The notes under the pieces: generated by a model
Told to the model about the DNA's origin: nothing
What the model saw: the letters and a program-made list of their open reading frames with translations, nothing else
The model's database searches: none
DNA from: Prevotella sp. AGR2160
GTDB lineage: Bacteria; Bacteroidota; Bacteroidia; Bacteroidales; Bacteroidaceae
Direction of reading: 5' to 3'
DNA: 64,000 bases
Assembly: GCF_000424185.1 (NCBI RefSeq)
Contig: NZ_AUJK01000004.1
Coordinates: 62,001 to 126,000 of the forward strand
Position numbers and translations under genes: made by a program
Shown here: positions 48,978 through 57,089 of the stretch, in pieces
How the letters are laid out: every line of letters starts with the position of its first letter
Numbering within the stretch: position 1 is the stretch's first letter

Positions 48978-50207
48978 TTATTTCACGTATTTCTTTCCTC
49001 CACGGATCACGACACCATGGTAATCGTTGCCGACACGCTGACCGGTGAGATTATACATCGCATCATTGGCGTTGGAAGTTGTCGTAACCTTATTGATGCC
49101 CGTAGACTCCGCAGGAGGCAGGGCGAGGATATGGGCGGGACACATATAGACCTGGAGAGGCTTGAAGAGTTGCTCACCGCTCTGCGTGTAGCCATAGAGT
49201 TCACCGGCATCCGTGTAGCCTACGGCATCGGTGAAATAGACATTGCCCGTATACGGGGAGATGTAGAGCTCATAGGGCGACTGGAGCGTCTTAATCTTCG
49301 ACGTAATGGCATCATTGAAGATTCCCGCGGTGACGGTCATCGTCGTCGGGTCAATGGTGTTGATATACCAGGTATAATCGCCCGTATCATAGGAGAAGGC
49401 ACTGCCGATGGTATAGAACTTACTGCCATCGGTACTGTTATAGGTACAGGGGAAGTCGAAGGTCGTCACCTGGTCATTGTCACAGTTAAGGATGACGGTC
49501 TTCGGGGCGGTTTCATAATAATCGCCGCAAGAGTTGACGAGAATGTAAGGCCCGGCCTGCGACATCTCACTATAAAGGTTGATACAACCTGTGTCGATAT
49601 TCTTCTCGAGGGTCATCGTGGCGGCATCAATGACGGAGATCGTCTTCTCATAGTCATGACTCTCGGCGAAGGCATAACCGCCGGAGTTGGCAACATAGAG
49701 CTTACCATTGTAGAGGCGGATGCCCTCGGGCTCCCACCCTACCTGACAGGTATCGACGACCTCATGACTATTGACATCGATCTTGGCGACATAGCCTTTC
49801 GTGAAGGTCACCTCCTTGCCGCCGATGGTGCACTTGTGGGCATAGGACGTGATATAGAGGTAGCGGCCGTCGGAGCACATGCGGCGGTTGTTCGGCACGT
49901 TCTCCGTAGCCCCGCAGGCCGTACCGTCGGGGTGGATATACTGGATGATGTTCGACCAGTTGACGGCGATGGCGATGAGGGTGTCGTTGACCTGGATAAT
50001 GTCGTTCGGCGTGTCACCGAGCTTCGTGCCGTTGACCTTCCGGAACCACCCGTTCGTCATCGTCCCGGCAGAAGCGTCATAATACGACAGTTGTCCGTTG
50101 TCCTGTTGCCAGTTGCCCTCATTGCAGATGATGAGGTTCTCCTTCGTCTGCGCATGAAGCGGGACAGCGAGAAAGAAAAGAAATAAGAAGAAGTATATTT
50201 TATTCAT
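48978..50207 (-). CDS. BtuG-like beta-propeller cobalamin-capture protein
   Basis: 409 residues: signal peptide MNKIYFFLFLFFLAVPLHAQ, then a YncE/DUF5074-type beta-propeller with repeating blades (NDIIQVNDTLIAIAVNWSN, GYVAKIDVNSHEVVDTCQVG, KTISVIDAATMTLEKNIDTG, WYINTIDPTTMTVTAG). BtuG proteins of Bacteroides are surface propellers that grip B12 with very high affinity and hand it to BtuB. Those are lipoproteins as I recall; this one has no lipobox and instead ends in YNLTGQRV..HGVVIRGGKKYVK. It is encoded 50 bp after btuB. Confidence 0.8.
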   Translation of the reverse strand: MNKIYFFLFLFFLAVPLHAQTKENLIICNEGNWQQDNGQLSYYDASAGTMTNGWFRKVNGTKLGDTPNDIIQVNDTLIAIAVNWSNIIQYIHPDGTACGATENVPNNRRMCSDGRYLYITSYAHKCTIGGKEVTFTKGYVAKIDVNSHEVVDTCQVGWEPEGIRLYNGKLYVANSGGYAFAESHDYEKTISVIDAATMTLEKNIDTGCINLYSEMSQAGPYILVNSCGDYYETAPKTVILNCDNDQVTTFDFPCTYNSTDGSKFYTIGSAFSYDTGDYTWYINTIDPTTMTVTAGIFNDAITSKIKTLQSPYELYISPYTGNVYFTDAVGYTDAGELYGYTQSGEQLFKPLQVYMCPAHILALPPAESTGINKVTTTSNANDAMYNLTGQRVGNDYHGVVIRGGKKYVK

Positions 50208-50234
50208 ATTTCAATTATATATTTCCGTTTTTGG

Positions 50235-50261
50235 CGGAACATAATGAATCATGGTCCCTAC
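50235..50261. repeat. Family A palindrome providing the btuB stop codon
   Basis: 27-nt copy with one inserted G; the GTAG end gives the TAG stop (50260-50258) of btuB. Confidence 0.88.
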
Positions 50262-52192
50262 AACTGCACTTTCACCGTCACGGCATATCTTCTGCCGGGC
50301 ATGGGCCAGCGCTGGATCATCTCATAGGGCTTGTCGAAGAGATTCTGGCACTCAGCCTCAACGGTCATCATGCGATAATGATAGCCCACCTTCACGTCCG
50401 TACAGTTGTAACGGTCGAGGGGATCATCGATACTGTTTTGTGCCGTCCAGTAACGCTTGTCGACGAACATGTCGGAGACGGAAGCCTCCCACCCTTTCCA
50501 CAGGAACGTGTAGATGGCGGAGAAGGACCAGCGGGGGGAATAGGCCACGAAGTCGTTATAGTCCTTTCCGCCGGGATTTGTGCGGTTGCGGTCGTCCATC
50601 CACGTGCCCGTGAGCATAAGGATATGATGCTTGAACGTGGCGTTGACGCTGAGGTCGGTACCGATGCAGCGCGTATAACCGTAGTTGAGCATCGTCCACT
50701 GGAACGATCCCTTCAACGGCAGACAGACGATGCGGTCCTTGATATGGTTGAAATAGGCGTCCCACTGGACATGCAGCCAGCGGTGACTGTAAGTGATGCC
50801 GGCATCCCACTGCTGCGTATACTCAGGCTTGAGGAAACGGTTGCCCACGAGGGTATAGTAGAGGTCGTTGAGCGTAGGGATACGGAAGACGGTCTTATAG
50901 AACGCCCGCAGCGTCCAGTCGCCGAGACGGTAGGAGGCGAGGGCGTCCCACGTCCAGCGGTGCAGCGGCGCTGCCTCCTTGTAGGTATGGTCCTTACAAT
51001 AGGTGTAGAGGGCCGTGGCGTTGATGGACAGTCCGCCGAAGTTATAGAAGGCCGTGATAGATGTCTTCGAGTCGATGCGGTAGACATAATGGAAATGCTT
51101 CAGGTCTGTCGTGAGGTCACTCCACCGCAGATCGGGTGAAAGGGAGATACCGAAATGGTGATAAGTATAGCTCAGGGCCACGGCACTGTAGATATCCTGC
51201 TGGTGATAAGTGACATTGCTATGGACACTGACATTCTCGTCGAAGTCGGAACGGTAATGGAGACGGTCATTAGCATATTTCACGATGCCACGGAGACCGA
51301 GGAGACCGAAATGATGCTGATAGGACAGTTGGGAGAAGAAGTTCTGGTCCCACTCCTTGCCTACATCGGTATACTTGCCCGAGAGACGGCGCACGATACC
51401 GCCGGGGAGGCCACGATAAGACAGATAATAATAGGTGTGCCACTGCCAGGGACCGTGGAAGAGACAGCCCTCGACACGCATCTGGTCGAGGTTATCATTC
51501 TGCCGCGTGCCCGTAGTGTCCTCATACTCGGTATGATAGCGGAAAGGATAGTCGCCGTCGGTATGGGTATACTGGGCGTCGATGAAGCCGAGGCGCTGAT
51601 AAGAATAGGTGACGTTCACCTTATGGGTGTTGAAGGAGCCATAGGAATAGGACGCCAGGAGCGACGTGCTGTCGGGGCGGTGGGTACGGAGATAGACGGT
51701 GGAGGCGGAGGCATACTCGCTGGCCGTCATCAGCGGCTCCGTCTTATTGGCATTGAAGAGGGAGACGGACTCGAGTGTCGTCAGGGAATATTTGCCAAGA
51801 TCGACGGTACCGTTCTGCGCGTTGGTAATGCGCACGCCGTCGAGGTAGACGCCTACATGCTGGGAGCCGAGGGACCGCACGTTAACGGTCTTCTGTCCGC
51901 CGAGGCCGCCATAGTCCTTGATCTGCACGCCGGCGAGGTATTTCAACGCGTCGGCAACATTATTGGAGGCCAGGGCGGAGATCTGACGGCGGGAGATCGT
52001 CTGATGGGGCGACACGTTCTGTGAGCCACGGGCCACGACCTCATGGATCTGGAAGACGGAATCGGACATGAGACGGCGCTGCCGGTTCTCCCTGCCTTTC
52101 TGTCCCCAGGCGGAGACGGCGGAAAGGACCAACACCAACAGCACACAATACCGTACGGGTACAGTCATCCTTATTCTTATAACCTTCTTCAT
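50258..52192 (-). CDS. btuB: BtuB-like TonB-dependent cobalamin receptor
   Basis: 644 residues from ATG 52192; the longer frame upstream is riboswitch sequence. Signal peptide (1-24), TonB-box region (DSVFQIHEVVARG), plug (ISALASNNVADALKYLAGVQIKDYGG, TVNVRSLGSQHVGVYLDGV) and a 22-strand barrel with LKPEYTQQWDAGITY and terminal VKVQL. A cobalamin riboswitch in its leader and the BtuG-like gene downstream make B12 import the near-certain role. Confidence 0.93.
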   Translation of the reverse strand: MKKVIRIRMTVPVRYCVLLVLVLSAVSAWGQKGRENRQRRLMSDSVFQIHEVVARGSQNVSPHQTISRRQISALASNNVADALKYLAGVQIKDYGGLGGQKTVNVRSLGSQHVGVYLDGVRITNAQNGTVDLGKYSLTTLESVSLFNANKTEPLMTASEYASASTVYLRTHRPDSTSLLASYSYGSFNTHKVNVTYSYQRLGFIDAQYTHTDGDYPFRYHTEYEDTTGTRQNDNLDQMRVEGCLFHGPWQWHTYYYLSYRGLPGGIVRRLSGKYTDVGKEWDQNFFSQLSYQHHFGLLGLRGIVKYANDRLHYRSDFDENVSVHSNVTYHQQDIYSAVALSYTYHHFGISLSPDLRWSDLTTDLKHFHYVYRIDSKTSITAFYNFGGLSINATALYTYCKDHTYKEAAPLHRWTWDALASYRLGDWTLRAFYKTVFRIPTLNDLYYTLVGNRFLKPEYTQQWDAGITYSHRWLHVQWDAYFNHIKDRIVCLPLKGSFQWTMLNYGYTRCIGTDLSVNATFKHHILMLTGTWMDDRNRTNPGGKDYNDFVAYSPRWSFSAIYTFLWKGWEASVSDMFVDKRYWTAQNSIDDPLDRYNCTDVKVGYHYRMMTVEAECQNLFDKPYEMIQRWPMPGRRYAVTVKVQL

Positions 52193-52204
52193 AATCTTCT
52201 CTCT

Positions 52205-52238
52205 GTCACGCTGACTCCGAACCCTCGCGGAGTGACAA
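52205..52238 (-). promoter_or_regulatory. Leader hairpin before btuB, possible expression platform
   Basis: TGTCACTCCGCG...CGGAGTCAGCGTGACA forms an interrupted stem that ends 12 bp before the ATG, between the B12 aptamer and the start codon. It could be the switchable element controlling ribosome access. Confidence 0.5.
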
Positions 52239-52254
52239 CGGGGTAAACGCACGA

Positions 52255-52425
52255 CGGCAGGTCTTCTGGCTCGCAGTCCGGAGGAGAACGGCCTTCCCGA
52301 AAAAACTGTCAGTGGCCACGGGTGTTCTCTCCGCTTGAAGGACTGCACACAGCAGCGGGACTGTCCGGGATTCTCACCCGGTTCCCTCTTCGTCACGCCT
52401 CAGCGGCATGAACCGTATGCGGGTG
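52255..52425 (-). ncRNA. Cobalamin (B12) riboswitch
   Basis: Minus strand. The B12 box GCCAGAAGACCTGCC lies at 52271-52257. Upstream are the aptamer core segments GGTGAGAATCCCGG, ACAGTCCCGCTGCTGT, GCCACTG and GGGAAGG in canonical order. A -7 promoter box lies immediately before it. It controls the btuB-btuG-like-DUF4465 operon, repressing at high adenosylcobalamin. Confidence 0.95.
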
Positions 52426-52433
52426 CAAAGATA
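52426..52433 (-). promoter_or_regulatory. -7 box of the btuB operon
   Basis: Minus-strand TATCTTTG directly before the riboswitch; no clear TTTG 20 nt upstream, where a GTAAAAAA tract lies. Confidence 0.6.
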
Positions 52434-52474
52434 CAAAAAAGTAGAGAAGTAAAAAAGTAAAAAGGTAAAAAATC

Positions 52475-52540
52475 GTAGGGACATGATTTATCATGATCCG
52501 TCCAATGCGGGTGTGTGGCCGCAAAAAGGCGACCACGCAA
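52475..52540. repeat. Family A and degenerate family C palindromes
   Basis: Family A at 52475-52500 in the plus orientation, preceded by the GTAAAAAA tract (52441-52474), then a degenerate GTGGCCGC/GGCGACCAC stem ending 5 bp before the stop of the frameshifted barrel gene. Confidence 0.8.
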
Positions 52541-52544
52541 GAGA

Positions 52545-53191
52545 TTAGAATGCTTTTCCGAATGAAATATAAGGATACAGTACAGGCTTCTGAACGCCAT
52601 GACTGTCGCCGAAATTAAAGGAAGGACTTACACCCACACGAAACTGGAAACCATTCTTGACAGTATGCCGATAGCCGATATTACCAAATACGTAATAACC
52701 GAAAACATTTCTGGAATGGGTATTTGTCGTTCCTTGATAATACTCCATCACACCCGTGCTTACATTATCGAAGCCCATGACATCAACATCGGGCAAATCT
52801 TTGATCTTGTCATAGGTCTGATCATCTATCTGCCGCCATTCTGTCTCCTGATAATGACCATTGTAAAGACCTAAGCTGACTCCCATACCCAATTCCAGAT
52901 GATTTTGCTGGTCACCCAACAAATAATTGATCTCAAGGGGTACGGCATAAGCACGGGTACTTTCATCACCATCTAAGAAGTCAGAGCTTTCACTATATCC
53001 CCAAGAGAGGCCGGCACGCCATCCCAGCGAGAAAATTCACTGAAACGAGCATCATAATTGATTCCTACCACTGTTGATGCGCCGCCCAACTCCAGATAGA
53101 CACTCTGATCTCTATCAGACGACGCTGTCTGATTCTGTGCCCACAATGTCAATGGCATCAGACATGCCATCAACACAATAATCTTTTTCAT
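52545..53191 (-). pseudogene. Outer-membrane beta-barrel protein, frameshifted
   Basis: Signal peptide MKKIIVLMACLMPLTLWAQ and barrel start (SVYLELGGASTVVGINYDARFSEFSRWDG) are in one frame; the remainder (RAGLSWGYSESSDFLDG, LEINYLLGDQQNHLELGMG, terminal YISFGKAF) is in another. The switch is at about 53010, where GGCGTGCCGGCC would read GGCGTGCGTGCCGGCC if one 4-nt CGTG unit were restored. Intact length would be about 215 residues, typical of the small PF13568-like barrel family. It could be a real mutation, phase variation or an assembly error. Confidence 0.75.
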
Positions 53192-53193
53192 AT

Positions 53194-53904
53194 TCATTGT
53201 TTGTTTGAGTTTGCTTTTTGCCAACCATCATACCAAGAGTGATAGTCATTTTTGACCCAAATAACGGACTTGGGGAACCAGAGCGTAGTGACCTTGGAGG
53301 TATTCACCACACAACGGCTCACGGAATCCGTACCCTCGGGAATCTTCCCAACGCCATCGGTAAAATCCTGATAGGAATTGAGTGCGTAAATCGTCTTTCC
53401 ACTCTTCGATACCAGATTGCCGTTCGCATCATTGGCATAGACCTTATTTTCCGTATCCACCGTGAACTTGGGATGGATGAGATATAGAAAAGCCTGGTCG
53501 CTGATGGAGACGACATTTTTAGGAATGGTGAGCTCCGTGACACCGAGATCAGCAATACAGTTGGCATCCATCTTCGTGAGGGTCTCGGGAAGCACCAGCT
53601 TCGTGATATTCTTGATCACCGCCCATCCTACCGTTCCCATCTCGTTGACAGTAAGCTTATACTCGTTATAAGGCACAGTAGAGGGTATCGTCACCTCACC
53701 GCTGCCGCTGATACCCGTCACCTTCACGAGGTTGGTCTCGGTCGTTCCTCCGGAGGCCGTAACTTCATAAGATATCGTATAGGTCCCCGTCGTGATTTTA
53801 AACGTTGTACCCACAGGAACTTCATTCGCCGCATGCATCGGCAAACAGAGCAACAAAAGAGCAATTGCTCCCAGTATCCCTCTTAGATGTAGTATTCTTT
53901 TCAT
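53194..53904 (-). CDS. BspA-like leucine-rich-repeat secreted protein
   Basis: 236 residues with an SPI signal peptide (to MHAA). Several BspA/LRR_5 units are visible (ITKLVLPETLTKMDANCIADLGV, VTELTIPKNVVSISDQAF). Bacteroidales members act in adhesion or surface display. It is short for the family and has no obvious C-terminal anchor. The next gene begins inside its last codons, so the two form an operon. Confidence 0.75.
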   Translation of the reverse strand: MKRILHLRGILGAIALLLLCLPMHAANEVPVGTTFKITTGTYTISYEVTASGGTTETNLVKVTGISGSGEVTIPSTVPYNEYKLTVNEMGTVGWAVIKNITKLVLPETLTKMDANCIADLGVTELTIPKNVVSISDQAFLYLIHPKFTVDTENKVYANDANGNLVSKSGKTIYALNSYQDFTDGVGKIPEGTDSVSRCVVNTSKVTTLWFPKSVIWVKNDYHSWYDGWQKANSNKQ

Positions 53905-53945
53905 ATGCTTTGAATTTGTTTTCGTATCATTTTTTATTCCCTCAA

Positions 53946-53977
53946 CAAAATTACAGTTTTCTTTCTATATATACAAA
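53946..53977 (-). promoter_or_regulatory. Promoter of the LRR/barrel operon
   Basis: Minus-strand TTTG (53977-53974), 20-nt spacer, TAATTTTG (53953-53946). Confidence 0.65.
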
Positions 53978-54003
53978 ACAATTGAACGTTTTTTTCGCAT
54001 TTC

Positions 54004-54087
54004 GTAGGGAAATGATACATGATGATCCGCCATAAGGGCATAATATATTATATTCCGCTCATTTTCCTTGTGTGGCCGCATGAATCC
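54004..54087. repeat. Two degenerate family A palindromes and a family C half
   Basis: 54004-54029 and 54032-54057 are family A-like; the second keeps CATAATATATTATAT as core. 54061-54081 repeats the CATTTTCCTTG-GTGGCCGCA stretch seen at 800-821. Confidence 0.7.
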
Positions 54088-54565
54088 TTTTGTAGGAGGT
54101 AAAACGCATAGAATTTATCCGACTGACTGATTATTGCACGTCATTTTTGGTGCTTTCGGATTTCGGTTCTAGAGAAACGGAGGGCGGAAATGTTAACCCG
54201 AGATGGCAAACTACGAGGTCTGACTGAATATCTTTCGTGCAGAATTTTGTAAACATCGTGTTTAGAAAATTCTGCACGATGTTTACGAGCCGTAAATGCC
54301 TTGTTTTCGTGTGAGTCTTTATGCAATATCATGCATAATCATTGAAAAACAACCGCAATATTGCCTGTTTTCCCGGATAAATATGCAACAGAAATTTCTA
54401 TTATTCACGATATTATTTGTATCTTGTTGATAATCTGCAACTTACTAAAAAGCCCCATAAATCGCGTATATGTCGCCAATTGTCCGTTTGTTGATTTCCA
54501 CGCGAATTCTGAACATGATTAGAAGGTCAAAAAAGAGGGAGTGATGATGGATAACCATGGGACAC
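54088..54565. other. Gene-free stretch with an unusual inverted/direct repeat
   Basis: About 480 bp with no convincing gene. The only structure I see is at 54235-54286. There TCGTGCAGAATTTT (54235-54248) pairs with AAAATTCTGCACGA (54266-54279), and GTAAACATCGTG (54249-54260) pairs with CACGATGTTTAC (54275-54286), giving two overlapping alternative stems. Confidence 0.6.
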
Positions 54566-54607
54566 GCCCACAATTATCCATTATCTATTGTCCATTATCC
54601 ATTATGG
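54566..54607. repeat. Short-unit repeat (ATCCATTATCCATT type)
   Basis: ATTATCCATTATCTATTG then TCCATTATCCATTATGG; the reverse complement matches the (AATGGAAAATAG)n tract at 58455-58503. It ends at the stop of the small basic protein gene. Confidence 0.7.
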
Positions 54608-54609
54608 AT

Positions 54610-54807
54610 TTATTTCCTGTGCTGGCTCTTTCGGTTGGCGCGCTGCTCGCGGTATTTAGCCTTTTGGCGTGCGGAACCGCTGCCATGGGCACCGGTGATA
54701 TATTTCTTCTTCCGGGCTTTGGTCTTCACCTTCTCTTCTTTCGGACCACCCTTCGGCGCCCCTTTGAAGACCATCCCGTTCTCAATGATTTCTTCGATGT
54801 CGCTCAT
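54610..54807 (-). CDS. Small basic protein of unknown function
   Basis: 65 residues. An acidic start (MSDIEEIIENGMVFKG) is followed by a strongly Lys/Arg-rich tail (KVKTKARKKKYITGAH, RQKAKYREQRANRKS). No known motif. It follows the purH-like gene's stop at 34 bp on the same strand side, upstream of its own ATG. The composition suggests nucleic-acid or ribosome association. Coding status rests on reading frame and codon use only. Confidence 0.5.
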   Translation of the reverse strand: MSDIEEIIENGMVFKGAPKGGPKEEKVKTKARKKKYITGAHGSGSARQKAKYREQRANRKSQHRK

Positions 54808-54841
54808 AATTCGTAAAAAATAACCCTCCTGCAGGGGGATA

Positions 54842-56023
54842 TTAATGGTGGAACAGTCTCACGTGCGTGAAGGCCATAGCGATATCGTACTTATCGCAGG
54901 TCTCGATGACATTGTCGTCACGGATGGAGCCACCGGCCTGGGCGATATACTCCACGCCACTCTTATGAGCCCGCTCGATGTTGTCGCCGAAGGGGAAGAA
55001 GGCATCGGAGCCGAGGGCGACGCCGGTATTCTTCGCGATCCATGCCTTGCGCTCCTCACGCGTCAGCGGCTCGGGCTTCTCAGTGAAGACCTTCTGCCAC
55101 TCACCGTCACGCAGCACATCCTCATACTCGTCACCGATATAGACATTGATGGTGTTGTCACGGTCGGCACGACGGATCCCCGGCTTGAAGGGGAGACTCA
55201 TGACTTTCGGACACTGGCGCAGCCACCACTCATCGGCTTTCTGACCGGCGAGGCGCGTACAGTGGATACGGCTCTGCTGACCGGCACCGATGCCGATGGC
55301 CTGGCCGTCCTTGACATAGCAGACACTGTTCGACTGTGTATACTTCAGCGTGATGAGGGAGATGATCAGGTCACGCTTGGCCTCAGCAGAGAAAGTCTTG
55401 TTCTTCGTCGGGATATCCTCGAAGAGCTTCGGATCGGCGAGGTTCACCTCGTTGCGCAACTGCTCAAACCAGATGCCGAAGACCTGTTTGCGCTCGATGG
55501 GCTCGGGCTTATAGTCTGGATCGATCTTAATGATGGTATAGTTACCCTTGCGCTTCGTTTTCAAGATGGCGAGAGCTTCGGGAGTATAGTCAGGAGCGAT
55601 GACACCATCACTGACCTCACGGTGGATGAGCTTCGCCGTGGCCTCGTCACAGGTGTCGCTGAGCGCGCAGAAGTCACCGTAGGAACACATACGGTCGGCA
55701 CCACGGGCACGGGCATAGGCATTGGCCAGAGGCGTGAGCTCGAAGTCGATGTCATCCACGAAATAGATCTTCTTCAGCGTGTCACTCAGCGGCAGGCCGA
55801 TGGCGGCGCCGGCGGGAGAGACATGCTTGAAACTGGCAGCCGACGGCATTCCCGTAGCAGCCTTGAGTTCCTTGACGAGTTGCCAACTGTTGAAGGCATC
55901 CAGGAAGTTGATGTATCCCGGGCGTCCGTTGAGGACCTCGATGGGCAGTTCCCCCTTCTCCATGAAGATACGGGCCGGCTTCTGATTGGGATTGCAGCCG
56001 TACTTTAATGCTAATTCTTTCAT
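54842..56023 (-). CDS. Stand-alone AICAR transformylase (PurH C-terminal type)
   Basis: 393 residues. AICARFT signatures: KYGCNPNQKPARIF, SAASFKHVSPAGAAIG, LKYTQSNSVCYVKDGQAIGIGAGQQSR and GSDAFFPFGDNIERA. The IMP-cyclohydrolase (MGS) domain of classical bifunctional PurH is absent. The enzyme formylates AICAR, the penultimate purine step; IMP closure must be done by a separate protein. No signal peptide. The promoter lies in the divergent gap. Confidence 0.9.
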   Translation of the reverse strand: MKELALKYGCNPNQKPARIFMEKGELPIEVLNGRPGYINFLDAFNSWQLVKELKAATGMPSAASFKHVSPAGAAIGLPLSDTLKKIYFVDDIDFELTPLANAYARARGADRMCSYGDFCALSDTCDEATAKLIHREVSDGVIAPDYTPEALAILKTKRKGNYTIIKIDPDYKPEPIERKQVFGIWFEQLRNEVNLADPKLFEDIPTKNKTFSAEAKRDLIISLITLKYTQSNSVCYVKDGQAIGIGAGQQSRIHCTRLAGQKADEWWLRQCPKVMSLPFKPGIRRADRDNTINVYIGDEYEDVLRDGEWQKVFTEKPEPLTREERKAWIAKNTGVALGSDAFFPFGDNIERAHKSGVEYIAQAGGSIRDDNVIETCDKYDIAMAFTHVRLFHH

Positions 56024-56052
56024 TGCGCTTGATTAATGTTAAAACTTTGTTG

Positions 56053-56080
56053 CAAAGATAACAAAAAATCTGCATTTCAA
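56053..56080 (-). promoter_or_regulatory. Promoter of the AICAR transformylase gene
   Basis: Minus-strand TTG (56080-56078), 17-nt spacer, TATCTTTG (56060-56053), 30 bp before the ATG. Confidence 0.65.
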
Positions 56081-56103
56081 TGCTTCCTTTCTCGTTTTTT
56101 GAG

Positions 56104-56111
56104 TAACTTTG
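56104..56111 (+). promoter_or_regulatory. -7 box of the 79-residue protein gene
   Basis: TAACTTTG, 30 bp before the ATG at 56142; divergent from the AICAR transformylase promoter. Confidence 0.6.
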
Positions 56112-56141
56112 CCGTGAAAATATTATTTTTTTACGTTAGTT

Positions 56142-56381
56142 ATGAAAAAAGAATGGCAACATCTCATCGAGGATGTCGAAAAAAAGATTGGGGACGGAGT
56201 CCATCTCCGTAAGGATATTGGAAAATTACGGAAAATCTTCGCGGAACATCACTTTCATCTCCATGACCTCTCCCCGCAGGCCAAGGACCGTCTGGCCCTT
56301 CTCGCCGGCTTCCAGAGCTGGAAGGACTTCGACGAGGCCCTCCACGGCGATGCCGACGGGGAAGTGAACTACGAAGGTTAA
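56142..56381 (+). CDS. Small conserved-looking protein, unknown function
   Basis: 79 residues, mostly helical: EDVEKKIGDGVHLRKDIGKLRK, then a second helical half LSPQAKDRLALLAGFQSWKDF. No signal peptide. Own promoter. The final residues overlap by 4 bp the stop of the convergent AzlC/AzlD-like gene. I do not recognise the family. Confidence 0.7.
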   Translation: MKKEWQHLIEDVEKKIGDGVHLRKDIGKLRKIFAEHHFHLHDLSPQAKDRLALLAGFQSWKDFDEALHGDADGEVNYEG

Positions 56382-57019
56382 GGGATGTTTTGCACGATGA
56401 GCATATACGTCAGCGTGCCGCCGAGAATTGAGATCATCATCTGACGCTTCCAGACATGCAGGAGAGCCGTGACGAGGACACCGATGGCCTCGGGGACACC
56501 GAAGGGCGCTGCCATGACATCCACATTGCGCAGACAGTAGACCACGAGCATGCCGAAGACGGCACCCATCGTCGCCCCCGTCACCCAATAGCTGTAGTCG
56601 AGGACTGTCACCCAGAGCATGAACCAGCCCTTGTCGACACCCTCGGGGATCTTCGCCGTATAGTTGATGGAGAAGGTCTCGTCGCACATGCCGTAGATGA
56701 GTGGGAACTTCTTCCACCCCATGCCCTTGAAACGGTCGAGCATGGAGATGCCGTAGAAGAGATGACGGGCACAGATGAGCAGGGCGATTACAAACGACTG
56801 CAGGGGATGGAAGGCACCCTTCAGCATGCCTACGGCAACAAACTCCACCGATCCGGAGAAGATCGTCATGGCCATGATCATCGGCCACCAGAAGGAGAAG
56901 CCGGACTTATTCATCAGCAGGCCATAGGCCAGACCGAGGAACCAGAACCCGGCGAAAATGGGTATCGTGTAAGGAAACGCGGCCTTCAGCGCCGGCCGCC
57001 ATAAACTCTCTCTCTTCAT
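56378..57019 (-). CDS. AzlC-AzlD chimera (branched-chain amino acid exporter parts)
   Basis: 213 residues from ATG 57019. Residues 1-152 are AzlC (FPYTIPIFAGFWFLGLAYG, FSGSVEFVAVGML, ICARHLFYGISML, IYGMCDETFSI). The last 57 (MLVVYCLRNVDVMAAPFGVPE, LLHVWKRQMMISILGGTL) read as the C-terminal half of AzlD. The AzlC C-terminus (about 80 residues) and the AzlD N-terminus are missing. An in-frame deletion across an azlC-azlD pair would give exactly this. The full pair exports branched-chain amino acids; the chimera may be inactive. Confidence 0.7.
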   Translation of the reverse strand: MKRESLWRPALKAAFPYTIPIFAGFWFLGLAYGLLMNKSGFSFWWPMIMAMTIFSGSVEFVAVGMLKGAFHPLQSFVIALLICARHLFYGISMLDRFKGMGWKKFPLIYGMCDETFSINYTAKIPEGVDKGWFMLWVTVLDYSYWVTGATMGAVFGMLVVYCLRNVDVMAAPFGVPEAIGVLVTALLHVWKRQMMISILGGTLTYMLIVQNIP

Positions 57020-57025
57020 AAGCAA

Positions 57026-57062
57026 AAATAAAAAAAGGTCTCCTCCACACGGGAAGAGACCT
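57026..57062 (-). terminator. Intrinsic terminator of rplS
   Basis: AGGTCTC/GAGACCT stem (57062-57056, 57042-57036) followed on the minus strand by TTTTTTTATTTTTG, 28 bp after the rplS stop. Confidence 0.85.
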
Positions 57063-57089
57063 CTAATTTCTTTTCTAGGGGAACGGACA

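Noticed and set aside
50258-52396. Longer btuB reading frame starting at 52396
   Set aside because: The first 68 codons are the cobalamin riboswitch and leader; ATG 52192 begins a proper signal peptide.
54141-54332. 63-codon frame in the gene-free stretch
   Set aside because: It crosses the inverted-repeat structure, has no ribosome-binding or promoter signals and no family similarity.
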